DNA of 64,000 nucleotides from Ardenticatenales bacterium (GTDB lineage: Bacteria; Chloroflexota; Anaerolineae; Promineifilales; Promineifilaceae), in NCBI GenBank assembly GCA_020634515.1, contig JACKBL010000004.1:565096-629095 (forward strand). The letters run 5' to 3'. Shown one piece after another: positions 45,264-56,322 of this stretch. Under the pieces are notes generated by a model. The model was not told the origin of the DNA. It was given only the letters and a program-made list of their open reading frames with translations, and made no database searches. Position 1 is the first letter of the stretch; each line of letters opens with the position of its first letter. The translations under genes were made by a program, and so were the position numbers.

Positions 45264-45875
45264 TTATTGTCCTCGTCCCTCACACGCCAGCCAGTAGTCG
45301 CATAGGCGGCGCGCCAGGTCGGGGGATGGGGTCGCGCTGCTATCCAGGGCCAGGTGGGGGAGCCGCGGCGGTTCAAACTGTTCACGCAATAATTGATAGA
45401 CGCGCCAGCCGGCGTCGGAGCGGTCTTCCGCGCGGCGCGCGCCGTTGTGGCGCGCCAGCAGCCGTTGGCGGGTGGCCTCTTCGCTGGCGCTGACGTGGCA
45501 GATGGCGACGGCGGCTCCGCACTGTGCGGCCACCTCCAGCAGGGCGTGGCGGCGGGCGCGCAGGTGGTTGGTGGCGTCAAAGACGACGCGCTGACCACGA
45601 CGCAGGCGACGGGCGATGAGGGCGTGGCAGAGCGCGTAGATGGCGTCTTTTTCCGATTGGGCGTATTGGGGGTGGGAAAGTCGTTGGGCGCGCACGTCGT
45701 CGCTGCGCACGACGATGCAGGGGAGGAGGGATTGCACGTGGTTGATGAGGTGGGATTTGCCGGCACCGGGTAGCCCAATCATCATCAACAAGGAGCCACC
45801 CGCGCGGGCGAAAATGCCGGCAGGCATCCTCCCATCCGCTTCCTGCAACCATTGTTCCATCTCGCGTTCATTCAT
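45264..45875 (-). CDS. P-loop kinase of the polynucleotide-kinase-like AAA_33 family
   Basis: 203 residues. Walker A GLPGAGKSHLINHV at about 34-41; VVRSDDVRAQRLSHPQYAQS; VVFDATNHLRARRHALLEVA, the DATN motif typical of T4 Pnk-like and RNA or metabolite kinases; the lid ATRQRLLARHNGARRAEDRS. Substrate unknown. The gene stands convergent to phnE. A TGCCGGCA site overlaps the codons near Walker A, and a second (45815) lies at its 5' end. Confidence 0.82.
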   Translation of the reverse strand: MNEREMEQWLQEADGRMPAGIFARAGGSLLMMIGLPGAGKSHLINHVQSLLPCIVVRSDDVRAQRLSHPQYAQSEKDAIYALCHALIARRLRRGQRVVFDATNHLRARRHALLEVAAQCGAAVAICHVSASEEATRQRLLARHNGARRAEDRSDAGWRVYQLLREQFEPPRLPHLALDSSATPSPDLARRLCDYWLACEGRGQ

Positions 45876-46296
45876 CCGTTTTCTTCTGCGTTAGCGATAA
45901 GCCACTCTGAATTGGGAGCGTTTTGGGGAAAAATGCCGGCATTCACCCACCAAACTCTCCAGGACCTCTATCCTATCCCAAAAGCAGGTTCTAGTACATA
46001 TCTCCCCCTCTAAAATGCAATCTGTTTTACATATTCTTAGTGGTGCAGTGAGTATCCTTCGAGTAGTTTGGGATGCAGTCAAACCGGACTGAAGTGGAGC
46101 CCGGGGAATCCCACCAGATGCCCCGACAAGTGATTTGGAAAACATTTCCCCATTCATGACTTAATGGGAATACTAAGAAACGTTATCTATATTCTTAGAT
46201 AATAACCTTAGTAGCGAACCAAAAACAACCTCCTTTTGGTAGACAGCCCCTATTTTCCAGTCTGTCAAGTACTCATTTCACTACTAGGTCCTGAAC
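45876..46296. promoter_or_regulatory. A+T-rich promoter region of the first giant gene
   Basis: 421 bases, most A+T-rich at 45990-46250. TAGTACATATCTCCCCCT (45992-46009) and the following AATC..TTTTACATA are repeated with changes upstream of the second giant gene (56431-56478). TTATCTA (46183-46189) and TAGATAA (46196-46202) form an inverted repeat. A short TATTCTTAG word occurs twice (46032, 46190). No gene is supported here. Confidence 0.5.
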
Positions 46297-49200
46297 ATGA
46301 ACAAGCCCCACCTCATTCGCTTCCTCGTCTTCTTCACCATCCTGTTCGCCAGTTTTGGCCTCGCCCGGCCAGGCCAGACAAGCGACGCCATCAATGGCCT
46401 CCCCACCGTCACCATCACCGCCCCCACCTCTGGCGAAGTCATCAACACCGCCCACGTCGAAGTCACCTTTAGCCTCAGCGACTTCGTCGTTGGCCCCTGG
46501 GACACCCCCTACGTCGCCTTCTTCCTCGACGACAATCCGACGCCGTTTGACTTCTTCAACGGCAGCGATGGCGCCCAATTCGGTAACAAAACCGTCATAA
46601 GCGGCTTTGCCCCGACGCCCGCGGCCACCTGGTTGGACGACGACACCCTGCGCTTCAACGCCCTGCCCAACGGCTCGCATACCATTACGGCCCACCTGGC
46701 GGACGCGCAAGGCAATCTCCTCACCAACCCGGAAGCCAGCTTCACCGTCACTTTCACCATAGACCAGACGCCAGACAACGTAGAAATGCCCAACGCTTTG
46801 CTCTTCGTCAAAGAGCAATTCAACCCGGCCACGCCCCCGCCCAACGCCGCACCCGGCATGGGCCGCGTCTTCAATAACATGCCGCCCGCCGTCGGCGACC
46901 TTTACCTGCTCAGCCCGGCAACTCCTGATGGCACGCTATACCAACTCACAGACGTTGCCGCCAATGGCGGCGGCGTCGTTGACCCAGAAGTCTCCTACGA
47001 TGGCGAGCGCGTTGTCTTTGCCATGCGCGCAACGTCCATGGAAACCTGGCACATCTGGGAAATGAACCTGGATGGGACCAACCTACGCCAGATCACGTTT
47101 GATCCCCCCTTTATGGCGGTCAATGATCAGGACCCAGAATATCTCCCCGACGGGCGCATCCTCTTCGTCAGCGACCGCCTGCAGCAGCGGGAGATGAAAC
47201 CGTATGATCAGGCCATCACCACGCAGTTGTATGTCGTCAATCCCGACGGCAGCGATCTGCGCCAGCTCGATTACAACGCCAACTTTGGCATCAATCCCCA
47301 GGTCGCCACCGATGGCCGCATTCTCTTTGACCGTTGGGATCATCTTAACTTCATCCGCAACCTGTTCACACTCTGGCGCATGAACCAGGACGGCACGAAC
47401 GGCTTCGTCAATTACGGCGGCGTCTCTCCGCGCTTCGACCAGCAGAATGGCGAGAACGCCAACGCCATCGAAAGCCGCGAACTCTCGACAGGGGAGATGG
47501 TAGGCATCTTCACCAACCGGGAATCCATGGCCGGCAAAATGGGCATTTTCGACGCACGCAGTTTTAACAACGAAAACCTCCCCTTCCCACTGATGGTCGG
47601 TCCCACAGGATTTTACCGCACGCCCTACCAGCTCACGAACGACGCGCTCATCTACAGCTACACGCCCAGCACCGATCCGCTGCACAACGGTTTTGGCCTG
47701 TACACCATGCAGTTAACGCCCGAGTCCGTGCTGGTGGACGACACGACCGTTTCCACGGCCCCCGGCCCCTTTACCAACAACTCTTTTCGCACCTACAACA
47801 TCAACCTGGAAGAGGCGGGCCGGATTTATCTGGAAGTAAGCGGCATCGCCGACGACAATGGCTTCCTGTTGGCCGACCGCGCCTGGGTGCGGGTAGATGG
47901 CGTCGTTTACGACGGCGGCGAGCAGGATATTGAGCGGAAGCTGGATGGCGACCTCACTTTTGGCAAACCTTACAGCTATCGTATTGACATTGACCTGGCG
48001 GCCGGTCCGCACACCGTCAACATTGCCACGTTCGCCTGGCCCACCATCACCCACGTGCGCATCATGCGCGCTATTGCGGCGACGAACCACACTGTTTTCT
48101 ATGACGATCCCACCACGAATGAGGTTTCCCCCATCCCGGTGCGCGTGCGCAACCTGCCTCCCACGTATCCCAGCCAGATCAACACGGACCTGAATTGGGG
48201 CACGGTGGTTGTGCGCGACATCAGCCTGCGCGGCGACTTCCGCCAGGCGAATTTCGATGACCCGGATGGCGATCCCTCCTATCCTTACCACATGGACCTG
48301 AACCAGATTCAAGGGTTGCGCGTCAAGCAGAATCTGTCGCGCCGCAGCGAGGCGCAGGATATGCTGGTGGGCGCGCCACTCTTTGACCCGGTGCGTGTGG
48401 TCGGTGTAGCAACGCCGAACGCTTCCGGGACGGTGGCTTTCAAGGTGCTTGCTAACGTAACTACAGCCTGGGACCTGATTGATGACGATGGCGGAGCGAT
48501 TGCCCATGAGCGCGTTTGGAGTTGGGTGCAGCCGGGTGAAACACGCTCTTGCGGCGGTTGCCACGAGGGCGCATTCCCTTATGACGCGCGTCCTATTGGC
48601 CCGATACCATCCGCGCAGGATTTGCGGGAGCGGGGCGAGGTGTACAGTTTCGTGGACCAGGTATTGCCGATTTTCCAGCAACGGTGTGACAACTGCCACA
48701 CGGGGCAGAATCCTGATGGCGACCTGGACCTGACGGGGGATCGTGCCACGTTTGACGCCCTCACGACTGTCGTCCCCGGTCGTATGCCGGAGCAGTATAT
48801 TCTCCCCGGCGATGCCCGCTACAGTTTCCTCTACCAGCTTCTCAGTGGCAAGACGGACATCACGCCGCTTTACACCTTCCGCCTGAACCAGATCAACAAC
48901 CAGGCAAACCATACCACGATGCTCTCCAGCAGCGAATTGTATGAGGTTGCGACCTGGCTGGACACGGGCGCGGGCTTTGCCTATTTGCCGGAGGGTGTGC
49001 ATCAAGGTGTGCCTGAGGTGGTCAGTGTTTTGCCGGCAGACGGCACAAACGGCATCAAGCGAAACACAGGCGTCTCCGTCCATTTCAACGCCCCGATTGA
49101 TCGGGCCACCATCAACAACAGCACCTTCGTCCTGCGGCGCAGCAACGGCAACATCGCCTATGGAACCTGGACCTGGGGCACAAACCAGGACGTTTACTTC

Positions 49201-52200
49201 CAACCCAACGGCAACCTCTCCTCCGGCAGCTACCAACTGACGATCAGCGGCCCCATTCTGGACATCCAGGATGGCGGACCGGGTACGGCATTGGGTGGCA
49301 CTTTTACCAGTTCCTTCAACGTCGTCAGCGGATACGACAACAACACGCCGCAGACCGTGGCTTTGCTCCCCAGCGGCAATGACACCAACCCGTTCGAGCC
49401 GGTGACGGTGCGCTTCAACAAAGCGATCAATCCGGGCAGCGTCAATGAGCGTACGCTCACGGTCACGGATAGCCAGGGCTTCTACGTGGACGGACGCATC
49501 TACGTCAGCGCCAACGGGCTAGAGACAAAATTCTTCCCCTGGTCGTCCTTCACGGCAGGAGAAACGTACACGGTCCATCTGAACAACGGCATCTACGACC
49601 TGGCGGAAAACGACCTGAATCCGGTGAGCTATAGCTTCACGATTGCTACGCAGCCGACGGCCCAATATCACAGCCAGATTACTCAGATTCCAACGAACAT
49701 CGATCCAAAGGGCATGGCGATCAATCAGGCGGGCACGGAAATCCTGGTTACCGGCAAATATGACAACAAAGTGACACGCTATGTCGTGGGCACTTGGGCG
49801 CAAATTGCCAATTACCCCGTGGCGGCGGGACCCTCTGAGGTGGCTTACGCCAAAGACGGGACAAAAGCGTATGTGCTGAACACGACGGCCAATAACGTGC
49901 AGATCCTTGATTTGGGCAGCGGCGCGATTCTGGCGACTATTGAGGCGGGGCTGGTTTCGCCGTTTCGATTGCTGGTGAACCATGCCGGCAATCGCCTCTA
50001 CATCAGCGACATTGGCAACACAGGCTACATCCATGAAGTAGACGTGGTTGCCGGCAGCCCCACATTCGGCCAGTTGCTGCGCACGTTCGATTTAGGCAAA
50101 GTTCCCTCGCGGCCGGCCATCAGCGCCGACGATAAGACTATCTACTACGGCTCTCCCCTCGCCTTCAACATCTTCGACGTGGCCTCCGCCAGTGAAACGG
50201 CCAGCATCTACGTGCCGTATGGCACAGTCAGCCCCGTGGTTTTGTCACCCGATGGGGCTTTTGCCCTGGCTCCCGCTACCAGCGGCCAGGCGATGCGCTT
50301 CATTGACCTGTACCAGAATAAAGACCGGGGCGAGATTCGCCTGCCAGACGATCCGGACCACATGGTCCTCAGCGGCGATGGCCGCTTCCTGTACATGCTC
50401 ATGCGCGAGTCGCAGACGTTGGCGGTGATGGACATGAAGACGTGGCAGGTGGTGGCGGATTTGCCGGCATCAGGGGATGAATCCTCCTATATGCAGGGTC
50501 TGGCAATCAGTCCGGACAGTCAGCTCATCTTCGCCGTCGAAGGCGGCCTGGCCTCAAACGTACTCGTCTACCACGTCGCCGATCCAAACGACGTGACACC
50601 GCCCACCGTGCTGGATCACGCGCCCGCGGCGGACAGTGTGGACCAGGCCGTGCATGTGCCGATCCGCGTTAACTTCTCCGAACCGATTGACCGCCTGACG
50701 CTGAACACAACGACATTCTCCGTCACGGACAGCAGCGGCGCGCCCGTGGCCGGGTCCATTCATGTCTCGCTGGACAGCAGCAGTGCGGACTTTATGCCGG
50801 CAAACTGGCTGACCACCAACGAGACATTCACCGTAAGCCTGAATGATGGCGTACACGATCAAGCCGGCAACAGCCTCGCGCCGCTCTCCTACGCCTTCAC
50901 CACGGTTCCCACGCCCCAGACGCAGTATCACGGCCAGGTGGCCCAGATGTCTACGGACGTTGACCCGAAACGCATGGACATCAATGATGCCGGCACGGAA
51001 ATCCTGGTCACGAACAAATACAACAACCTGCTCACCCGCTACGCCGTCGGTTCCTGGGAGCAAATTGGCGTGTACACCGTTCCCGGCGGCCCCAGCGACG
51101 TGCAGTACTCCAGCGACGGCTCCAAAGCCTACGTGTTGGGCAGCACGAACAAAAGCATCCAGATCGTAAACTTAAGCACGACGGACATCATCGCCTCGAT
51201 CACCACGCCGATGCTGAATCCTGACCGTCTGCGCCTCAATCATGCCGGCACTCGCCTCTACGTCAGCGACACCGGCGGCACAGGCTACATCCACGAAATT
51301 GACGTCGTCATCGGCAGCCCCACATTCGGCCAGGTCGTGCGCACCTTCAACCTCGGGCGCATTCCCTCCCGCCCGGCCATCGGCGACGACGACACCACCC
51401 TCTACTTCGGCTCCCCCTTCGCCTTCAACATCTTCGACCTGAGCGGCGCCAACATCACCAACAGCATCTACCTCCCCTACGGCACGGTGGCTCCCGTTGC
51501 CCTGGCCCCCAGCGGCGATTTTGCGCTGGCGCCCTCCAGCAACTCGCTGGCGATGCGCCTGATCGACCTGCGTATTGAGCAGGATCGTGGCCCGATCTCC
51601 CTGCCCGACAACATCGATCACTTGACCATCGCCCCGGATGGACGCTACATCTACATCATCCTGCGCAACACACAGGGCATGGCCGTCCTGGACACAGCCT
51701 CCATGCAGATTGTGGACAACCTGCCCGGACTCGAAGCTGGCGTCGCGTTCGTCCAGAGCCTGGTGGTCAGCCCGGACAACCAGCAAATATACGCCGTCGC
51801 CGGTGGGCTGGCCGCGGACATTCTCGTTTTTGAAATGGCCGATCCGGAAGACGTGACGCCGCCCGTTCTTGACAGCGCGGAGCCGGCAAATGGCAGCAGC
51901 GATAATCCCGTGATCACCCCCATTCGCTTCTCGTTCTCCGAGACGCTGGATCGCCTGACCGTCACCACCGACACGATCAGCCTGACCAACGACGGCGGCG
52001 TGGCGGTTGATGGCAACTTCCACATCAGTCCGAATGGCATGTCTATCAGTTTTCTGCCGGCATCACTGCTCAACCCGGCGCAGACATATACCGTCTCACT
52101 CAGCAGCGACGTACGGGACGTGGCGGGCAACAGTCTGTCGCCCACGGCGTACAGCTTCAGCACGGCCGGGCCGGTGTCGCAACATCACAGCCAGGTGGCC

Positions 52201-55200
52201 GCCATCAACACGGATGCTGATCCGAAACGCATGGCCGTGAATCATGCCGGCACGGAAATCATCGTCGCCAACAAATTTAACGACCTGCTCATCCGCTACG
52301 CCATGGACACCTGGGAAGAATTAGGCCGTTACCCGGTCGGCCCCGATCCCTACGACGTGGCCTACTCCGCCGACGACACCCTGGTCTACGTCCTTAACTC
52401 CGGCGACAAAAGCGTGCAGTTCGTCAACCTCAGCGACGGAACCATCGCCGCCACCACCACCGGCTTCCTCAACCCGGAGCGCCTGACCCTGAACCACATC
52501 GGCACGCGCCTCTACGTTAACGACCTGAGCGAAGGCTCCATCAGAGAAATCGACGTCGAAACGGGCAGCCCCACATTCGGCCAGATCGTGCGCACCTTTA
52601 CCCTCGGCAAGCCCCCCTCACGCCCGGCCATCAGCCCGGATGACCAACACCTCTACTTCGGCACGCCTCTCGGCTTCAATATCCTGGACATCAGTACAGG
52701 CAACGTTTTGAAGAATATCCCCCTGCCGTATGGCACCGTGAGTCCCGTGGTGATTTCGCCGGACGGAACATTCGCGCTGGCTCCATCGGGCAACACACTG
52801 GCGCTGCGCCTGATTGACCTCACCATTCACCAGGATCAGGGGGAAATCGCCTTGCCGGATAACCCAGACCACATGGCGCTCAGCCCCGATGGACGCTTCC
52901 TGTACATGGTGATGCGCACCAGCCAGGATATTGTCGTAATGGACATGGGAACGATGCAGATTGTGGCGGAATTGCCGGCAGAAGGCAACGGCATCACCTA
53001 TCCGCAGAGCCTCGTCATCAGTCCAGACAGTCAATATATCTTCTTCGTGGCCGGCGGTCTGGCCTCCCAGGTACTCGTCTACCAACCCGGCGACATGGAC
53101 GACATCACCCCGCCTACCGTCACCAACCTCTCCCCCGGAAACGCCACGGATGTGCCGATCCACGCCCCCATCAGCGCCAGCTTCTCCGAAGCACTGGATC
53201 GCCTCAGCATCAACAACAGCACCATCAGCATCGTTGATGGCAGCGGCGCGACGGTTGCCGGCAACTTCTACATCAACCCAAACAGCACGTCGGTTAGTTT
53301 CCTGCCCGCGACGCTGCTCGATCCGGCGCAGACATACACGGTCTCGCTGAGCAGCGGGCTGCACGATCTGGCGGGCAATAGCCTGACGCCGGCCTCTTTC
53401 AGCTTCAACACGGTCAACGGACCGCTGCCACAACACCACAGCCAGGTAGCCGCCTTGAACACCGATGCTGATCCGAAGCGCATGGCCGTGAATCATGCCG
53501 GCACGGAAATCATCATCGCCAGCAAATTCACCGACCAGCTCATCCGCTACGATCTGAACACCTGGCAAGAACTGGCCCGCTACCCGGTCGCCCTCGACCC
53601 CTACGACGTGGCCTACGCCGTCAATGATGCCCAGGTCTACGTCCTGAACACCGGCGACAAAAGCGTACAAGTCCTCAACCTCGGCGATGGCGCTATCCTG
53701 CACACCACCACCGGCTTTGTCAACCCGATCCGGTTGACCACGGACCACGGTGGCACGCGCCTCTACGTCACGGACACGGGCGCGAATGCCATTCACGAAA
53801 TGGACGTGGCCGTGGGCAGCCCCACCTTCGGCCAGGTTCTGCGCACGTTCTCTTTCAGCAACGCGCCCAGTCGGCCCGTCGTCAGCCCCAATGACCAGTA
53901 TCTCTACTTCGGCGCGCCGCTGACGTTCAATATCCTGTCACTGGCAACGGGCGCAGTGGTCACCAACATCGCGCTGCCCTATGGCACGGTGAATCCCGTG
54001 GTGGTGTCGGCGGACGGCTCTTTTGCCCTGGCTCCATCCAACAATACGCTGGCGCTGCGCCTGATTGACCTGACGACGCGCCAGGATCGGGGTGAAATCC
54101 CCTTGCCGGATAATCCGGACCACATGGCGCTCAGCCCGGATGGCCGTTATCTGTATATGGTGATGCGCACGACCCCGAACGCGATCACGGTGATGGATTT
54201 GGGGACGCTGGAGATCGTGACGCAAATGCCGGCGCAAGGCAATAACACCACCTTCGCCCAAAGCCTCGTCGTCAGCCCCGACAGCCAGTACGTCTTCTTC
54301 GTTGCCGGCAGTTTCGCCTCCCAGGTCCTCGTCTACCAACCCGGCGACATGAACGACATCACCCCGCCCACCATCACCGATCTGACGCCCGACAATGCCA
54401 CGGAGGTGCCTGTCTACGTCCCCATCGGCGCCAGTTTCTCCGAAGCAATGGACCGCCTCAGCATCAACGAAAGCAGCGTCTGGCTCGCAAATGCCGGCAC
54501 ACCCCTCAACGGCACGCTCACCATCAGCCTTGACAACCAGCACGTCAACTTCACCCCCGCCGCGCTGCTGGACCCCGGCGTCACCCACACCCTCTACGCA
54601 GAGAACACGCTCACCGATCTTGCCGGCAACCCCCTCGGCCAGGGCCAGAGCAGCAGCTTCACCACCGCCGCCACACTCGACCCCGGTCCGCTCTACCAAA
54701 TGAGCGCCACTTTCAGCAGCAACGGCAGCCGCGGCCTGGCCGTCTCCCCCGATGGCTCCCTGCTGGCCGTCGCCAATCGCTTCCAGAACTCCGTCAGCCT
54801 GCTCGACCCCCTCACCATGCAGAGCCTTCGCGTCGCCATTAACGTCTCTGACGGGCCGCGCGGCCTGTCGTTTAACAGCGACGGCAGCCGCCTCTACGTC
54901 GTCACCAACCCCGGCAACACCCTGGTAGAAATCAACGTCGCCACCGGCCAGGTCCTGCGCGCCATCCCCAACGTCCTCGCCAACGAGGAAGTCACCATCA
55001 GCTCCGACAATGCCTACGCCTACACCACGGGCTTCAACAACAGCGCCTTCAACGTCATCAATCTCGCCACGCAGCAGGTCACATCACCGCTGGGCGCGGT
55101 GGACAGACCGGGCCGCCCCGCCTACGCCCCCGATGGCACGCTCTATCTCCCCACAAATAACACCCTCTGGCGGCAAAATAGCAACGGCTCCTGGATGCCT

Positions 55201-56322
55201 ATCCCCACCAACAGCAGCTATGTCGTTGACGTCGCCTTCTCCGCCGACGGGCGCTACGCCTTCCTCGCGGAAACATGGCGCGATGCCCTCCAGGTACTCG
55301 ACCTGACGCAAGACCACGTCCTCACGGAAGTTCCGCTGGGCGACGAGCCGCGCCAGATGGCCCAATCCGGCGACCATCGCTATCTCTTCGTGACCAACAA
55401 AACGAGCGCCACCATCCAGATCGTAGATACCCTCACGCTGGAAATCGTGCGCGAGACGGAACTCCCCAACAGCCAGATGACGGCTGTTGCCTGGGACGAC
55501 CTCGGACAACGCCTCTACGTTAGCGACATCGTCAGCAACGCCGTCTACGGCTTCTCCCTAAACACGGCTACTCCCCCTCCCACCATATTGGACAACACCT
55601 CTTATGGCGTCCAATACGGCCATTGGACCGGCGTATCCGACGCGAACGCCACCGGTGGCGGCTATCGAGCCACCTCCACCGCGGGCGAATGGATCACCTA
55701 CAAAACCCCCGCCGTCACGGAATTCAGCCTGATAACCTATGTCGGGCCGGACCAAGGCTATCTCAACGTCAAGGTAGATAACGTTCTGATCAGCACCGTG
55801 GACCTGTACGCGCCCACGCCAGAATATCATAAGGTGTTCACATTCTCCCAACTGAATCTCGCCCAACACACCATTGCCCTCGTAGCCGTCGGCGCGAACA
55901 ATCCCGCCTCCAGTGGCATGGAAGTGCGGATAGACGGCTTGATAGTCAACGGACAAACCATCAACGACACCAACCTGGGCATCACCTACCAATCATGGAG
56001 CGGTCTCAGCGCCGCCTGGGCCAGCAACAACGCCACGCACCTCGCCTCCACCCCCGGCAGCAGCATCACCTTTGCCGTCGAAGGCGACGCCTTCATCTGG
56101 CGCACCGCCCACTGCCCCTCCTGCGGCCAGGTCGAAGTCACGGTGGATGGCAACGTCTTTGCCACCATTGACCTCTACCATCCGTCCTGGCAAATCCAGT
56201 ATGGTCAACTCATCAATGGACTGGGCAGCGGTTCTCATCAGGTGACGTTGACCATCCTCAGCAGCAAAAATCCCGCCTCCTCCGGCATGCTCGTCCTCAT
56301 GGACGGCTACAGCCATCCCTGA
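46297..56322 (+). CDS. Giant secreted di-heme multi-propeller protein (HzsA-related), copy 1
   Basis: 3341 residues, signal peptide MNKPHLIRFLVFFTILFASF. Order: Ig-like domain to about 165; TolB-like propeller (DPEVSYDGERVVFAMR, LYVVNPDGSDLRQLDY) to about 470; a linker with RSCGGCH (Cys752-His756) and QRCDNCH (Cys797-His801), two c-type haem sites, in the RSCxGCH style of proteins related to the hydrazine synthase alpha subunit; SbsA-like Ig (Big_5) domains; four near-identical modules of about 420 residues, each a YVTN-type propeller (KRMAVNHAGTEI, YGTVSPVVLSPDG) plus a Big_5 domain; a last shorter propeller; then two sandwich domains ending LVLMDGYSHP. No sorting signal was seen. The function is unknown. 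Redox chemistry and a surface position are inferred. The paralogue follows in tandem. Confidence 0.82.
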   Translation: MNKPHLIRFLVFFTILFASFGLARPGQTSDAINGLPTVTITAPTSGEVINTAHVEVTFSLSDFVVGPWDTPYVAFFLDDNPTPFDFFNGSDGAQFGNKTVISGFAPTPAATWLDDDTLRFNALPNGSHTITAHLADAQGNLLTNPEASFTVTFTIDQTPDNVEMPNALLFVKEQFNPATPPPNAAPGMGRVFNNMPPAVGDLYLLSPATPDGTLYQLTDVAANGGGVVDPEVSYDGERVVFAMRATSMETWHIWEMNLDGTNLRQITFDPPFMAVNDQDPEYLPDGRILFVSDRLQQREMKPYDQAITTQLYVVNPDGSDLRQLDYNANFGINPQVATDGRILFDRWDHLNFIRNLFTLWRMNQDGTNGFVNYGGVSPRFDQQNGENANAIESRELSTGEMVGIFTNRESMAGKMGIFDARSFNNENLPFPLMVGPTGFYRTPYQLTNDALIYSYTPSTDPLHNGFGLYTMQLTPESVLVDDTTVSTAPGPFTNNSFRTYNINLEEAGRIYLEVSGIADDNGFLLADRAWVRVDGVVYDGGEQDIERKLDGDLTFGKPYSYRIDIDLAAGPHTVNIATFAWPTITHVRIMRAIAATNHTVFYDDPTTNEVSPIPVRVRNLPPTYPSQINTDLNWGTVVVRDISLRGDFRQANFDDPDGDPSYPYHMDLNQIQGLRVKQNLSRRSEAQDMLVGAPLFDPVRVVGVATPNASGTVAFKVLANVTTAWDLIDDDGGAIAHERVWSWVQPGETRSCGGCHEGAFPYDARPIGPIPSAQDLRERGEVYSFVDQVLPIFQQRCDNCHTGQNPDGDLDLTGDRATFDALTTVVPGRMPEQYILPGDARYSFLYQLLSGKTDITPLYTFRLNQINNQANHTTMLSSSELYEVATWLDTGAGFAYLPEGVHQGVPEVVSVLPADGTNGIKRNTGVSVHFNAPIDRATINNSTFVLRRSNGNIAYGTWTWGTNQDVYFQPNGNLSSGSYQLTISGPILDIQDGGPGTALGGTFTSSFNVVSGYDNNTPQTVALLPSGNDTNPFEPVTVRFNKAINPGSVNERTLTVTDSQGFYVDGRIYVSANGLETKFFPWSSFTAGETYTVHLNNGIYDLAENDLNPVSYSFTIATQPTAQYHSQITQIPTNIDPKGMAINQAGTEILVTGKYDNKVTRYVVGTWAQIANYPVAAGPSEVAYAKDGTKAYVLNTTANNVQILDLGSGAILATIEAGLVSPFRLLVNHAGNRLYISDIGNTGYIHEVDVVAGSPTFGQLLRTFDLGKVPSRPAISADDKTIYYGSPLAFNIFDVASASETASIYVPYGTVSPVVLSPDGAFALAPATSGQAMRFIDLYQNKDRGEIRLPDDPDHMVLSGDGRFLYMLMRESQTLAVMDMKTWQVVADLPASGDESSYMQGLAISPDSQLIFAVEGGLASNVLVYHVADPNDVTPPTVLDHAPAADSVDQAVHVPIRVNFSEPIDRLTLNTTTFSVTDSSGAPVAGSIHVSLDSSSADFMPANWLTTNETFTVSLNDGVHDQAGNSLAPLSYAFTTVPTPQTQYHGQVAQMSTDVDPKRMDINDAGTEILVTNKYNNLLTRYAVGSWEQIGVYTVPGGPSDVQYSSDGSKAYVLGSTNKSIQIVNLSTTDIIASITTPMLNPDRLRLNHAGTRLYVSDTGGTGYIHEIDVVIGSPTFGQVVRTFNLGRIPSRPAIGDDDTTLYFGSPFAFNIFDLSGANITNSIYLPYGTVAPVALAPSGDFALAPSSNSLAMRLIDLRIEQDRGPISLPDNIDHLTIAPDGRYIYIILRNTQGMAVLDTASMQIVDNLPGLEAGVAFVQSLVVSPDNQQIYAVAGGLAADILVFEMADPEDVTPPVLDSAEPANGSSDNPVITPIRFSFSETLDRLTVTTDTISLTNDGGVAVDGNFHISPNGMSISFLPASLLNPAQTYTVSLSSDVRDVAGNSLSPTAYSFSTAGPVSQHHSQVAAINTDADPKRMAVNHAGTEIIVANKFNDLLIRYAMDTWEELGRYPVGPDPYDVAYSADDTLVYVLNSGDKSVQFVNLSDGTIAATTTGFLNPERLTLNHIGTRLYVNDLSEGSIREIDVETGSPTFGQIVRTFTLGKPPSRPAISPDDQHLYFGTPLGFNILDISTGNVLKNIPLPYGTVSPVVISPDGTFALAPSGNTLALRLIDLTIHQDQGEIALPDNPDHMALSPDGRFLYMVMRTSQDIVVMDMGTMQIVAELPAEGNGITYPQSLVISPDSQYIFFVAGGLASQVLVYQPGDMDDITPPTVTNLSPGNATDVPIHAPISASFSEALDRLSINNSTISIVDGSGATVAGNFYINPNSTSVSFLPATLLDPAQTYTVSLSSGLHDLAGNSLTPASFSFNTVNGPLPQHHSQVAALNTDADPKRMAVNHAGTEIIIASKFTDQLIRYDLNTWQELARYPVALDPYDVAYAVNDAQVYVLNTGDKSVQVLNLGDGAILHTTTGFVNPIRLTTDHGGTRLYVTDTGANAIHEMDVAVGSPTFGQVLRTFSFSNAPSRPVVSPNDQYLYFGAPLTFNILSLATGAVVTNIALPYGTVNPVVVSADGSFALAPSNNTLALRLIDLTTRQDRGEIPLPDNPDHMALSPDGRYLYMVMRTTPNAITVMDLGTLEIVTQMPAQGNNTTFAQSLVVSPDSQYVFFVAGSFASQVLVYQPGDMNDITPPTITDLTPDNATEVPVYVPIGASFSEAMDRLSINESSVWLANAGTPLNGTLTISLDNQHVNFTPAALLDPGVTHTLYAENTLTDLAGNPLGQGQSSSFTTAATLDPGPLYQMSATFSSNGSRGLAVSPDGSLLAVANRFQNSVSLLDPLTMQSLRVAINVSDGPRGLSFNSDGSRLYVVTNPGNTLVEINVATGQVLRAIPNVLANEEVTISSDNAYAYTTGFNNSAFNVINLATQQVTSPLGAVDRPGRPAYAPDGTLYLPTNNTLWRQNSNGSWMPIPTNSSYVVDVAFSADGRYAFLAETWRDALQVLDLTQDHVLTEVPLGDEPRQMAQSGDHRYLFVTNKTSATIQIVDTLTLEIVRETELPNSQMTAVAWDDLGQRLYVSDIVSNAVYGFSLNTATPPPTILDNTSYGVQYGHWTGVSDANATGGGYRATSTAGEWITYKTPAVTEFSLITYVGPDQGYLNVKVDNVLISTVDLYAPTPEYHKVFTFSQLNLAQHTIALVAVGANNPASSGMEVRIDGLIVNGQTINDTNLGITYQSWSGLSAAWASNNATHLASTPGSSITFAVEGDAFIWRTAHCPSCGQVEVTVDGNVFATIDLYHPSWQIQYGQLINGLGSGSHQVTLTILSSKNPASSGMLVLMDGYSHP
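49663..54684 (+). repeat. Four tandem about 1.25-kb coding modules in giant gene 1
   Basis: The anchor word CArYATCACAGCCAG or its variant begins units at 49663, 50923, 52180 and 53431. Spacings are 1260, 1257 and 1251 bases, all multiples of three. A fifth, divergent unit begins near 54685. Units 3 and 4 are the most alike, sharing runs such as CATGGCCGTGAATCATGCCG, which suggests the latest duplication. Confidence 0.85.

Noticed and set aside
45891..46157. 88-codon minus-strand frame in the leader of giant gene 1
   Set aside because: No ribosome-binding site; it lies across the block conserved between the two giant-gene leaders.
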